Shown here one piece after another: positions 7,786 through 16,440 of a stretch of 33,810 nucleotides of DNA. The notes beneath the pieces are model-generated. The model searched no databases and was not told the DNA's origin. It saw nothing but the letters and a program-made list of their open reading frames with translations. The stretch is taken from the NCBI GenBank assembly GCA_964601515.1, contig CAZRNU010000020.1:1-33810 (forward strand). The letters are read 5' to 3'. The stretch's first letter is position 1, and each line of letters opens with the position of its first letter. The translations under genes were made by a program, and so were the position numbers. Origin of the DNA: PWND01 sp964601515. GTDB lineage: Bacteria > Bacteroidota > Bacteroidia > Bacteroidales > UBA7960.

Positions 7786-8574
7786 ATGCAATCGGCTTTG
7801 GAGCTAAGAAATGCCTCTTATGACACCTTGCTTCTACCCTCAACCGAGAACTTACGAAGTATTGCCGAGCATTACGAGTACCGCCGTAATCAAATTCCAA
7901 TGGGTATTCTGTATAGCACTTTTACCCATATTGATACAATTGCCGTTGAGAAAGGCTATATAATAATTGACGGGCAGGGTAATCCCCGTCCTACCGAAAG
8001 ATTAAAGCGTGAGGGATTACAGGAAAAGGATGTGCTTATGACATCTTTACTCGCTGACAAACGCGAAGTTTCACAGCAGGTAAGTTTTGTGCTACCAAAG
8101 GAACTTATTATTGGGAATAGAGCCAACAGAATATCTCATATTGAGGTAGATTTTGGCGATGGGCAGGGTTTCAGAACTGCACATATTGGAATTCCATTAG
8201 ATGTAAATTACGAAACATCAGGAGAAAAGGTTATTACTTTTAAAGTTACTACTGAAATTGGAAATACTTTTCAAAGCAATTCATTTATTGTAATAAGAAG
8301 TGATGAAGGGTGGGGAGATTTTGAGAATAATGTTATATTTCAGGACACTATCTACGCCGATATTCCTTTTGCAGGTAGCAACGGTAACTTTCAGGGTATG
8401 GGTTTGGTAACATACTTGTTTAATGATGCCGATATGAAATTGCGTAAGCCAGTACTAATTGTGGATGGCTTTGACCCCGGAAATCAAAATAACTCACGGA
8501 AAATATTTAATCAATACCTCATGCTGATTATAAATTTGCCAACGCCCTCCACGCCGCAGGCTACGACTTGGTGA
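7786..8574 (+). CDS. Fragment of the broken hydrolase: PKD-like region and start of hydrolase fold
   Basis: An open frame of 262 codons. Its ATG is an internal methionine of the original gene, since the same frame is open back to the TAA at 7651. It carries the segment VEKGYIIIDGQGNPRPTERL, the PKD-like VDFGDGQG, and the first hydrolase strand KPVLIVDGFDPGNQN. The last ~18 residues (from MLIINL to the stop) are out-of-frame translation after the deletion near 8520. Confidence 0.45.
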   Translation: MQSALELRNASYDTLLLPSTENLRSIAEHYEYRRNQIPMGILYSTFTHIDTIAVEKGYIIIDGQGNPRPTERLKREGLQEKDVLMTSLLADKREVSQQVSFVLPKELIIGNRANRISHIEVDFGDGQGFRTAHIGIPLDVNYETSGEKVITFKVTTEIGNTFQSNSFIVIRSDEGWGDFENNVIFQDTIYADIPFAGSNGNFQGMGLVTYLFNDADMKLRKPVLIVDGFDPGNQNNSRKIFNQYLMLIINLPTPSTPQATTW

Positions 8575-9332
8575 TACTGGATTTTCCTAAGGCGGCGAAC
8601 AGAAATGTTGTTGATTGGCGATGTATAATGTGGGGTGATGGTATTGGAAATTATGACGGGAAGCCAATTTATGGAGGAGTATGTATAGATTCTATTGCAG
8701 AGTTTAAAGTAATCGATGCCGGAGCCGATTATATACAGCGAAACGCATTTGTGACAGCCAAAGTAATTGATACTCTAAACACTATGCTACAGCAGAACGG
8801 CAGCAGCGATTCGCTAGTGGTTATAGGTCCCAGCATGGGCGGACTAATCACACGATACGCATTAACTTTCATGGAACATAACAACATAAACCATAACACA
8901 AGACTATGGGTTTCGTTTGATTCGCCGCACAATGGGGCAAATATTCCAATAGGTCTTCAATATGCAATTAGTATTTTTTCGAATTATATTTCAGATGCAT
9001 TATTCCTAAGAAATGAAGTACTTAATAACCCCTCGGCAAAACAGATGCTTGTACACCATTATTTATCAAATTCTGAAAGTCCGTCTGGTGCCCCTATATA
9101 TAATTCTAACTGGCAAAACACCCTAACAAACATAGGATTCCCCCAACAACCCAGAAGAATATCAATTTCAAATGGCAGCATAAATGGAACTTTTATTGGC
9201 ACTTCCGGCACTGAAGCATTATCAATTAGTGGCGGTTCTTCATTCATAGCAGGATATTTTAAAATATTTTCAACACCTAGCTTTAATAATAGGAGAAAAG
9301 TTTTAGATGCTAGTATCTCATTGTTTTTTTAA
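8568..9332 (+). CDS. Fragment of the broken hydrolase: catalytic core
   Basis: An open frame of 254 codons that begins mid-gene with an artificial TTG start; the true frame is open from about 8520. It contains DLVILDFPKAANRNVVDW, the nucleophile elbow LVVIGPSMGGLITRYAL and VSFDSPHNGANIPIGLQ, all typical of secreted lipase-like alpha/beta hydrolases. It ends at a TAA created by the seventh T of the run at 9324-9330. Confidence 0.45.
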   Translation: MVILDFPKAANRNVVDWRCIMWGDGIGNYDGKPIYGGVCIDSIAEFKVIDAGADYIQRNAFVTAKVIDTLNTMLQQNGSSDSLVVIGPSMGGLITRYALTFMEHNNINHNTRLWVSFDSPHNGANIPIGLQYAISIFSNYISDALFLRNEVLNNPSAKQMLVHHYLSNSESPSGAPIYNSNWQNTLTNIGFPQQPRRISISNGSINGTFIGTSGTEALSISGGSSFIAGYFKIFSTPSFNNRRKVLDASISLFF

Positions 9333-10506
9333 CACAATAAGTGCAATTTCTGTCGAAAAGTATGCATTTGGATTAAATGGCAGTTACAGCATCGATAATT
9401 CACCCGGCGGATATTTAGAAACTTTTAAAAGAATTTCTCAACTAGAGCCAAATATAAAATGGAATCTTGGTCTTGAAAATCACAATTTCATCCCCACCAA
9501 AAGCGCCTTAGCATTTTCCGGAAGTAATCAGAATTTAGCAGAAAACATAAGCACACGTAATCTTGTTGCTACCGGCGAAACACATTTTCATAGTTACTGG
9601 GGTCCAATTAATAAAAATATGGAACATATCTCTTTTGATGCAAACCTAATGTGTTGGATTTTGAATGAAATAAATGGCATAAAAATGCCTCCGCCTGTTC
9701 AATATTCAGTATCCAATCCAGATGTTGTTTGTAATAACAATACTGCTACTTTTACTTTAAACACTTTGCCGGAAGGTGCCACTGTGTCATGGAGTCATAA
9801 CTCATCATTTTTCTTTAGTAATCCTACCGGCCAGGGAACACGAAATTACGTAGTTAGAGCAAGGTCTAATGTTAGAGGAGAGGCATGGGTTAGAGCAACT
9901 ATTAGCACACCTTGCGGAAACACAACTATTGAAAGAAAAATTTGGGTTGGACCTCCAAATCCTCCAACAGGCATAACCTTTAAACCTACTCCATGCGCTT
10001 GTATTGGATACGCAGTTGATGCTACTGCTATCTCTAATAATACATCTTTGGCTCAAGGTAATTACAATTGGACAATTAATCCATATCACAATTATCATGT
10101 AATGAATAGCGATGGTTCAAAAATAAGATTTGCTATAAATAGTCAACAGGCACATAATATTGGGTTCTCTGTAAATGCTTCCAACAGTTGCGGTACGTCA
10201 CCCAATTATAATTATACTCTTTCGGTAAACACATGTGATTGCTCACACAATCCGGGAGAAAATACAGGTCATTTAGATGTAAATCCAAATCCAACAAGAT
10301 ATTCATTAAATGTATCTGAAAAAGAGCCTACAAATTCCAATATCCCTTGGGTATTACGAATTATGGGTCAGAATGGGGTTGTTTACATAGTAGTTACTTC
10401 TCAATTACCTGAAACCATAGATGTTTCAAACCTGCAGCCCGGCATATACATACTACATGCACGCAGAGGCAGCTATACCGAACAACATCAGATAATTATA
10501 AATTAA
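9307..10506 (+). CDS. Fragment of the broken hydrolase: Ig-like repeats and T9SS sorting domain
   Basis: An open frame of 399 codons; its first ~8 residues are out-of-frame and the homologous part starts at NTISAISVEKYAFG. A possible catalytic His lies in GETHFHSYWGP. Two beta-sandwich regions follow (PDVVCNNNTATFTLNTLPEG and the Cys-rich KPTPCACIGYAVDATAISN). The C-terminal 77 residues form a type A T9SS signal (NPNPTRYSLNV, ETIDVSNLQPGIYILH). As a separate product it would lack a signal peptide and could not be exported. Confidence 0.45.
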   Translation: MLVSHCFFNTISAISVEKYAFGLNGSYSIDNSPGGYLETFKRISQLEPNIKWNLGLENHNFIPTKSALAFSGSNQNLAENISTRNLVATGETHFHSYWGPINKNMEHISFDANLMCWILNEINGIKMPPPVQYSVSNPDVVCNNNTATFTLNTLPEGATVSWSHNSSFFFSNPTGQGTRNYVVRARSNVRGEAWVRATISTPCGNTTIERKIWVGPPNPPTGITFKPTPCACIGYAVDATAISNNTSLAQGNYNWTINPYHNYHVMNSDGSKIRFAINSQQAHNIGFSVNASNSCGTSPNYNYTLSVNTCDCSHNPGENTGHLDVNPNPTRYSLNVSEKEPTNSNIPWVLRIMGQNGVVYIVVTSQLPETIDVSNLQPGIYILHARRGSYTEQHQIIIN

Positions 10507-10511
10507 TCTCC

Positions 10512-10697
10512 CATCAGCACAATCTGCGGGAGTTTCTTTGCCCGCAGATATCGCTGATTTACGCAGAATTGAAACAAATCCACAAATTAGAACTTTCCCT
10601 ATTTCCCTATTTCCCTATTTCCCTATCAACGAATTGGCACATTGGCACATTCCCTATTTCCCTATTTCCCTATTTCCCTATTTCCTTACTCCCCAAT
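10512..10697. repeat. Complex intergenic repeat, copy C
   Basis: A third copy, lacking the left ATATAAGG block, located just after the hydrolase stop. The hairpin is CTGCGGG (10524-10530) and CCCGCAG (10541-10547), a perfect 7-bp stem with a 10-base loop. The following ~55 bases are almost identical to copy A but with one extra CCCTATTT octamer. Two GGCACATT octamers follow, then a second CCCTATTT run of about four copies. The rest of the 330-base gap to pepD is AT-rich and carries a -7 promoter box at 10746-10753. Confidence 0.85.
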
Positions 10698-10745
10698 TAA
10701 CACTTTATATTCAAAAAATAAGAGTACACTAAAAATAAAAAAACG

Positions 10746-10753
10746 TAAATTTG
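10746..10753 (+). promoter_or_regulatory. Promoter -7 element upstream of pepD
   Basis: TAAATTTG matches TAnnTTTG exactly. Transcription would start near 10760, giving pepD a leader of about 75 bases. No TTG is seen at the expected upstream distance. Confidence 0.4.
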
Positions 10754-10836
10754 TAGCTTAATGACAAACTTAGAACAAAAAGACAATTTGTATGTTCTAA
10801 TGTTGCAACGGAATAAAAAATTTAAAAATCGGGAAA

Positions 10837-12300
10837 ATGGGAAATATTTTAGGGCATTTGGAGCCAAAAAGAGTTTGGGAAATTTTTGAAGAAATTTTAG
10901 CAATTCCTCGTCCTTCTAAAAAAGAAGATAAGATTATAGGTTATCTTAAAAACTTTTCTGTGGGCAATAATCTGGATTTTAAGCAAGACAGAGCAGGTAA
11001 TGTTATAATAAGCAAGAAAGCTACACAAGGATTTGAAAATAGGCAAACTGTCATATTGCAAAGTCATCTTGATATGGTTTGTGAAAAAGACTCCGACTTA
11101 AAACATGATTTTGACAAGGACCCTATAATTCCAAGAATTGATAATGGCTGGGTGAGAGGCACCGGCACCACTTTAGGAGCTGACGACGGTATTGGCATAG
11201 CAGTGCAGTTGGCAATTCTAGAGTCAAACAGTATTCAGCACGGACCTATTGAATGTCTTTTCACTATTGATGAGGAAACAGGACTAACAGGAGCGTTCGC
11301 TTTGGAAAAAGATTTTCTTACCGGCAAAATATTATTAAACCTCGATTCTGAGGATGATGGAGAATTGTTTATTGGTTGTGCCGGCGGGCATGATACTTTG
11401 GCAACATTTCCTTTTGAAAAGGTAAAACCTGAAATTGACCATGACGCATTTTTATTAAGAGTTGGTGGCTTGCAAGGTGGGCATTCAGGTGATGATATAA
11501 ATAAAGGCAGAGGAAATGCTGTAAAAGTAATAAACAGGCTTTTGTGGAATTTCGACAAAATGTTTGAGATGCGCCTGTCACAAATTGACGCAGGAAATTT
11601 ACGAAATGCAATTGCACGTGAAGCATTTGCGACCATTACAATTCCCAAAAGACACACAGGTTCATTTAATGAGCATTTTAACCAACTAGTGAATCTAATT
11701 AAGTTGGAACAAAAAACTAATGAACCGAATTTATTCATTACCTCTGAGTCGGTTGCAATGCCGGATCATTTAATTAGCAAGAGCATACAAACAAAACTAC
11801 TGGACTCACTTTATGCTTGTCCGCATGGCGTTATCGCAATGTCGCCTGATATGCCGGGATTAGTTGAAACATCAACCAATTTGGCTTCTGTTAAAACTGC
11901 CGGAAATGAAATTATAATCGCGACAAGTCAGAGAAGCAGTTTAGAATCAGCCAAAAAAGACATAACTAATATGGTTGCATGTGTATTTAACCTTGCAGGA
12001 GCCAGAGTTAAACACGGAGACGGATACCCGGGATGGAAGCCGGATGTTAACTCAAAAATATTAAGCATTACAAAGGAATCATACAAAAAACTATTTAATG
12101 AAGATCCAAAGGTTTTGGCAATACACGCCGGACTTGAATGCGGATTAATCGGGGAAAAATATCCGGGTATGGACATGATTTCATTTGGTCCTACTATCAA
12201 AGGAGCTCATTCACCAACCGAAGGATTGAAGATAGACACCGTAGAAAGATTTTGGATGCTAACACTTGAGGTACTAAAAAATATCCCAACGCAATCTTAA
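10837..12300 (+). CDS. pepD: Aminoacyl-histidine dipeptidase PepD (M20C)
   Basis: Cytosolic zinc dipeptidase of the M20 family that cleaves Xaa-His (carnosine-type) and other dipeptides. The M20 metal and catalytic residues are all visible: H77 and D79 in QSHLDMV, D116 in LGADDGIG, the E146-E147 pair in TIDEETG, D170 in LLNLDSED, and H458 in GAHSPTE. Length is 487 aa, normal for PepD. The N-terminal LEPKRVWEIFEEI and IPRPSKKE are the usual family opening and support this start. It converges on lepA with both stops sharing the TTAA at 12297-12300. Confidence 0.94.
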   Translation: MGNILGHLEPKRVWEIFEEILAIPRPSKKEDKIIGYLKNFSVGNNLDFKQDRAGNVIISKKATQGFENRQTVILQSHLDMVCEKDSDLKHDFDKDPIIPRIDNGWVRGTGTTLGADDGIGIAVQLAILESNSIQHGPIECLFTIDEETGLTGAFALEKDFLTGKILLNLDSEDDGELFIGCAGGHDTLATFPFEKVKPEIDHDAFLLRVGGLQGGHSGDDINKGRGNAVKVINRLLWNFDKMFEMRLSQIDAGNLRNAIAREAFATITIPKRHTGSFNEHFNQLVNLIKLEQKTNEPNLFITSESVAMPDHLISKSIQTKLLDSLYACPHGVIAMSPDMPGLVETSTNLASVKTAGNEIIIATSQRSSLESAKKDITNMVACVFNLAGARVKHGDGYPGWKPDVNSKILSITKESYKKLFNEDPKVLAIHAGLECGLIGEKYPGMDMISFGPTIKGAHSPTEGLKIDTVERFWMLTLEVLKNIPTQS

Positions 12301-14087
12301 TCATCGAGTTTTAAAACGGCCATAAATGCAGATTGTGGAACTTCTACGTTGCCAACAATACGCATGCGTTTTTTACCTTTTTTCTGTTTCTCTAGCAGTT
12401 TTCTTTTACGAGAGATGTCGCCACCATAACATTTTGCGGTAACATCTTTACGCAAAGCTTTTACTGTTTCCCTAGCGATAATTTTCGAACCTATTCCGGC
12501 TTGGATAGCTATATCAAATTGCTGCCTTGGGATAAGTTGACGAAGTTTTTCGCAAATTTTCTTTCCAAGTTCGTATGAGTTTTTTCTGTGTATAAGTGCA
12601 GACAATGCATCAACGTGATCTCCATTAAGCATTATATCAAGTTTAATCAAATCAGACTCTTTATAACCAATTGGATGATAATCGAAAGATGCGTAACCTC
12701 TTGAGATTGTTTTAAGCTTATCGTAGAAATCAAAAACAATTTCTGCCAGTGGCATTTCAAATGTAAGCTCAACCCTGTCGGTTGTTAAATAAACCTGATT
12801 TTTAATTATACCCCTTTTTTCCATACAAAGCGACATAATCGGACCAATAAATTCAGATTTTGTGATTATTTGAGCTGTAATATATGGTTCTTCGATATAA
12901 TCCAACACATTTGGCCCGGGAAGGTCACTCGGGTTATTTACAATTTTGAGTTCTTGTTTTGTAGTATATGCTTTATATGAAACGTTAGGAATTGTAGTAA
13001 TAACAGTCATATCAAACTCCCTTTCCAATCTTTCCTGCACTATTTCCATGTGTAGCATTCCTAAAAATCCGCAACGAAATCCAAAACCAAGAGCAGCACT
13101 GCTTTCGGGCTCGAAAGTAAGAGAAGCATCATTAAGCTGCAGTTTTTCCATAGCAGTTCTTAAATCCTCAAATTCATCATTATCAACAGGATAAATACCT
13201 GCAAACACCATCGGCTTAACATTCTCGAAACCTTGAATCATTTCAGTTTCCGGACGAGCAACATGAGTAATGGTATCTCCAACTTTTACTTCTCTCGCAT
13301 CTTTTATTCCGGAAATAATATAACCAACATCTCCGGCAGATATTTTATCTTTTTGAACTTGATTCATTTTAAGGACACCTACTTCGTCAGCATGATAATC
13401 ATGCTTTGTGGCCATAAACTTAACATGATCGCCTTTCTTTATTTCACCATTAAGAATTCTGAAATAAGCTATTACACCTCTAAAAGAATTAAAAACAGAA
13501 TCAAATATTAAAGCCTGTAGTGGAGCATTTGGATCTCCCGTTGGAGCCGGAATTCGTTTTACAATAGCCTCAAGAATTTTATCAACACCAAAACCGGTTT
13601 TTCCACTGGCTGGTATTATGTCTTCAGCGTCACAGCCAATAAGGTCAACGATCTGATCTGTAACTTCTTCAGGCATAGCGCTATCTAAGTCCATCTTGTT
13701 TAAAACCGGAATAATAACAAGGTCGTGTTCCAGAGCAAGGTATAAATTCGAAATAGTTTGTGCCTCAATTCCCTGAGAAGCATCTACAACAAGTAAAGCA
13801 CCTTCGCAAGCAGCAATAGACCTTGACACTTCATAGCTAAAATCAACGTGACCGGGAGTGTCTATCAAATTCAGCTTGTACTGGACTCCGTCTTGTTCAT
13901 AATCCATCTGGATGGCGTGACTTTTTATTGTGATACCTCTTTCTCTCTCAAGATCCATATTATCAAGCAACTGATCCTGAAAATCTCTGTCGCTTATGGT
14001 GTTGGTAGTCTGTAAAAGTCTGTCGGCCAAAGTACTTTTACCATGGTCGATATGTGCGATAATACAAAAATTTCTGATGTGCTTCAC
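12297..14087 (-). CDS. lepA: Elongation factor 4 (LepA), ribosomal GTPase
   Basis: Translational GTPase that acts on stalled or assembling ribosomes. The GTPase motifs are P-loop AHIDHGKST (11-19), switch I RERGITIK (48-55), DTPGH (76-80) and NKMD (130-133). The EF-G-like domains and the LepA-specific C-terminal region follow (KRKLLEKQKKGKKRMR, VEVPQSAFMAVLK). Length is 596 aa, full size. The start codon is GTG: no ATG lies near, and the protein opens with the expected MKHIRNFCIIAHIDHG. It is a single-gene unit divergent from the surface-protein gene at 14346. Confidence 0.97.
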   Translation of the reverse strand: MKHIRNFCIIAHIDHGKSTLADRLLQTTNTISDRDFQDQLLDNMDLERERGITIKSHAIQMDYEQDGVQYKLNLIDTPGHVDFSYEVSRSIAACEGALLVVDASQGIEAQTISNLYLALEHDLVIIPVLNKMDLDSAMPEEVTDQIVDLIGCDAEDIIPASGKTGFGVDKILEAIVKRIPAPTGDPNAPLQALIFDSVFNSFRGVIAYFRILNGEIKKGDHVKFMATKHDYHADEVGVLKMNQVQKDKISAGDVGYIISGIKDAREVKVGDTITHVARPETEMIQGFENVKPMVFAGIYPVDNDEFEDLRTAMEKLQLNDASLTFEPESSAALGFGFRCGFLGMLHMEIVQERLEREFDMTVITTIPNVSYKAYTTKQELKIVNNPSDLPGPNVLDYIEEPYITAQIITKSEFIGPIMSLCMEKRGIIKNQVYLTTDRVELTFEMPLAEIVFDFYDKLKTISRGYASFDYHPIGYKESDLIKLDIMLNGDHVDALSALIHRKNSYELGKKICEKLRQLIPRQQFDIAIQAGIGSKIIARETVKALRKDVTAKCYGGDISRKRKLLEKQKKGKKRMRIVGNVEVPQSAFMAVLKLDD

Positions 14088-14190
14088 TAATATTTATTTT
14101 ATAAATGTATAATCAATTTAAAAAAGATTTGTCAAAATGCCTACTATAGCTTAAATACAGAGTTATCTAACACCTGCAATTTTCAGCGTG

Positions 14191-14198
14191 CAAAGATA
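14191..14198 (-). promoter_or_regulatory. Possible promoter -7 element for lepA
   Basis: On the minus strand this reads TATCTTTG, an exact TAnnTTTG match about 100 bases ahead of the lepA GTG. No upstream TTG is seen at the usual distance. Confidence 0.4.
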
Positions 14199-14269
14199 CT
14201 GATTTTAGTTGTAATTATCTTTATTCATAGATGATTATGAATAAAATTTCAGGACAACCAAGAAATTAC

Positions 14270-14277
14270 TAATTTTG
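14270..14277 (+). promoter_or_regulatory. Possible promoter -7 element for the type B sorted surface protein
   Basis: TAATTTTG matches TAnnTTTG, 68 bases ahead of the ATG at 14346. A weaker alternative, TGAATTTG, lies at 14305-14312. Neither has a TTG at exactly 20 bases upstream. Confidence 0.35.
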
Positions 14278-14345
14278 TTTGTTTAACAGTCAAAATAAAA
14301 CTGTTGAATTTGCGTAATTAAATATATCAAAACAGACATTTACAC

Positions 14346-16415
14346 ATGACATTTTTAAAAAGAATTAGCCCTCTAATAATATTTTTCTTTCTTTTTACAG
14401 AAATATCAGCCCAGATTACTTATCCGATTAATGGAGATTATGGAGGTATGCCGGTAGAAGCATGCTCAGGTTATTTTGTTGATAGCGGGTTGGATACACT
14501 TACAAATTATCAGGCAGGGGAAAATTTCACTATTGCATTTTGCTCAAGCGACCTAGATTCTGAATTAATCAAACTTTATTTTAATTTCTTCAATTTAGCA
14601 GAAGGCGACATTCTGTATATATATGATGGTGATTCTGATGCTGCGCCTTTATTAATTGCAGCTCAAGGTAACGAGCTTCAGGGCAAAGAAATTTGGTTTT
14701 CCGGAGATTGTGCTTATTTTAATTTTGTTTCTGACATAGATTCACCCGGGGCTTTGGGCTGGTTTGCTACAATTTCATGTTATACTTTTTGCGAAGGGCT
14801 ATGGGTCGAAGCCGGCACCTCAACAGGAAGTTTTAACTATTGCCCATACGACGCAGGAGTTTCTTTTATTGCTGACGCCGGTTATTACGCTGAGAATGCA
14901 GTTTTCAACCCTAACAATTTCGCTTTTTCATGGAACTTTCAAGGAGATATCAAAACCGGAATAAATGTTTTTCATTCGTATGATGAGCCCGGTGCATATC
15001 CCTTCACATTATCAGTCGAGGACACTTCAAATAATTGCTTATCAGACATTACAAGCGTTATCAAAATAGGTACTTTTCCGACTTTTTCAGGCACTTTAGT
15101 TACTCCCGACACTATATGTGCAAAAAGTCAGGCAGTGCTTGTTGGAGATGCCCAAGCCACAACATGGACAGGCTTTCAAACTTCTATTGAAGGCACCTTC
15201 CCGATTCCTGACGGCACAGGAGCTTCTTTTTCCTCAACACTCAATTTCGATGTGTTTGATGATTTTGCGAGCATAAACGAAATAGATGATTTTGATAAAG
15301 TTTGTTTAAATATTGAACACGTAAATTACGGACAATTAAAAATTGAATTAGAATGTCCAAATGGAAGTGTAGTTGTTCTTACTGATTATTCACCCGGAGG
15401 AGCTAATTTAGGAGAGCCGGTAGTGTGGGACATAACAACTCCAGGTAAAGGATATGACTATTGCTTTAGTCCTTCAGCACCGTACGGGACCATGAGTATT
15501 ACATCACCCCAGTTTCACGAATATACAGATAATGCCGGGAATTTCTATTTCAACGCCGCTTTTCTTCCTTCTGGCACTTACACCCCAGAAGAGTCGCTCG
15601 AAACTTTTGTCGGGTGCTCTTTAAATGGTGATTGGACATTATCGGTTACAGATAATGCTTCAGGCGATAATGGGTTTATTTTTGGGTGGACTCTTTTATT
15701 CGCAGAAAATCTTTATCCTGACTCACTAATATTTACTCCTCATATTGTTGAACAACAATGGTATGAAGAAGGAAATCCACTTTCAGGAAATCCTAGTAGT
15801 GTGCTTAAAGAAGAATCAGGAGAGTATGAATTTGTATTTGAAATTACAGATGATTTTGGCTGTAAATACGACACTTTGGTTGTTCTTGAAGTGTTAAGGC
15901 TGCCAAAAGCTGAAATAATATCTGAGCTAGAATTACCAATATGTGAAGGAGATTCAACATTATTGTCAGTTGTTGCCGACGACGACAACCCATATAATTG
16001 GATATATCAATGGGAAAAGAATAGCATAATTCTACCTGAAAGCATTTACGATACTTTATGGGCTAAAGAGCCTGCCAATTATGCTGTATTAGTAACTGAC
16101 ACTATGACTACATGTGTTGACTATTTCGACATTGAAGTTAATGAACAAAATTGCGACCTTAATATTCCAAATGTTTTTACTCCAAACGGAGATGGGATGA
16201 ACGATTTATTTGAAATTGAAAACATGGAACATTATCCGGGAAGTCAGATGGTTATTTACAATCGCAACGGCAAAAAAGTATTCGAGCATCACGACTACGA
16301 TGGAAACTGGTGGGATGGCAGAGGGGCGCCTGAGGGAACTTATTTTTATGTGCTTACCTACACCAGATTAGGAACAAAAAAACAGATACATGGTGTTATT
16401 ACTATACTTAGATAA
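14346..16415 (+). CDS. T9SS type B sorted surface protein with CUB-like, PKD-like and P domains
   Basis: 689 aa. The signal peptide ends in FLFTEISAQ. A CUB-like region follows (about 40-145: GDILYIYDGDSDAAPLL, WFSGDCAYFNF), then a PKD-like region (about 150-240: FSWNFQGDI, VFHSYDEPGAYPFTLSV). Residues about 310-450 look like a proprotein-convertase P domain (VCLNIEHVNYGQLKIELECP, LNGDWTLSVTDNASGD). An Ig-like segment and the C-terminal type B sorting domain complete it (from residue 607: IPNVFTPNGDGMNDLFEI, ending GVITILR). No protease or glycosidase active site is visible, so it is probably a surface adhesin or structural protein exported by T9SS. The TPR gene follows after 25 bases on the same strand. 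Confidence 0.85.
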   Translation: MTFLKRISPLIIFFFLFTEISAQITYPINGDYGGMPVEACSGYFVDSGLDTLTNYQAGENFTIAFCSSDLDSELIKLYFNFFNLAEGDILYIYDGDSDAAPLLIAAQGNELQGKEIWFSGDCAYFNFVSDIDSPGALGWFATISCYTFCEGLWVEAGTSTGSFNYCPYDAGVSFIADAGYYAENAVFNPNNFAFSWNFQGDIKTGINVFHSYDEPGAYPFTLSVEDTSNNCLSDITSVIKIGTFPTFSGTLVTPDTICAKSQAVLVGDAQATTWTGFQTSIEGTFPIPDGTGASFSSTLNFDVFDDFASINEIDDFDKVCLNIEHVNYGQLKIELECPNGSVVVLTDYSPGGANLGEPVVWDITTPGKGYDYCFSPSAPYGTMSITSPQFHEYTDNAGNFYFNAAFLPSGTYTPEESLETFVGCSLNGDWTLSVTDNASGDNGFIFGWTLLFAENLYPDSLIFTPHIVEQQWYEEGNPLSGNPSSVLKEESGEYEFVFEITDDFGCKYDTLVVLEVLRLPKAEIISELELPICEGDSTLLSVVADDDNPYNWIYQWEKNSIILPESIYDTLWAKEPANYAVLVTDTMTTCVDYFDIEVNEQNCDLNIPNVFTPNGDGMNDLFEIENMEHYPGSQMVIYNRNGKKVFEHHDYDGNWWDGRGAPEGTYFYVLTYTRLGTKKQIHGVITILR

Positions 16416-16440
16416 TTGACAAACAACACCTTAAGAAAAC

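Larger units (their letters stand above)
7555..10506 (+). pseudogene. T9SS-exported alpha/beta hydrolase (lipase-like), broken by one stop and two frameshifts
   Basis: Read as one gene of about 983 codons it has a signal peptide (MKKILAVLLTTVLFYTANA), a PKD-like segment (about 8130-8300: VDFGDGQGFRTA), an alpha/beta hydrolase domain with the nucleophile motif GPSMGG (Ser codon 8832-8834) and FDSPHNGANIPIG, Ig-like beta repeats, and a type A T9SS sorting domain (10273-10503: LDVNPNPTRYSLNV to the end). Lesion 1 is an in-frame TAA at 7651-7653; the same frame continues open to 8574. Lesion 2 is an apparent one-base loss near 8520, after which the frame reads ADYKFANALHAAGYDLV. Lesion 3 is a T7 run (9324-9330) where T6 would keep the frame. 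The gene is either decayed or affected by sequencing errors. The role is probably secreted ester or lipid hydrolysis. Confidence 0.8.

Noticed and set aside
10538..10732. 64-codon plus-strand ORF after the hydrolase
   Set aside because: It translates repeat copy C, including the CCCTATTT arrays as repeating FPISLFPYF-like peptide.
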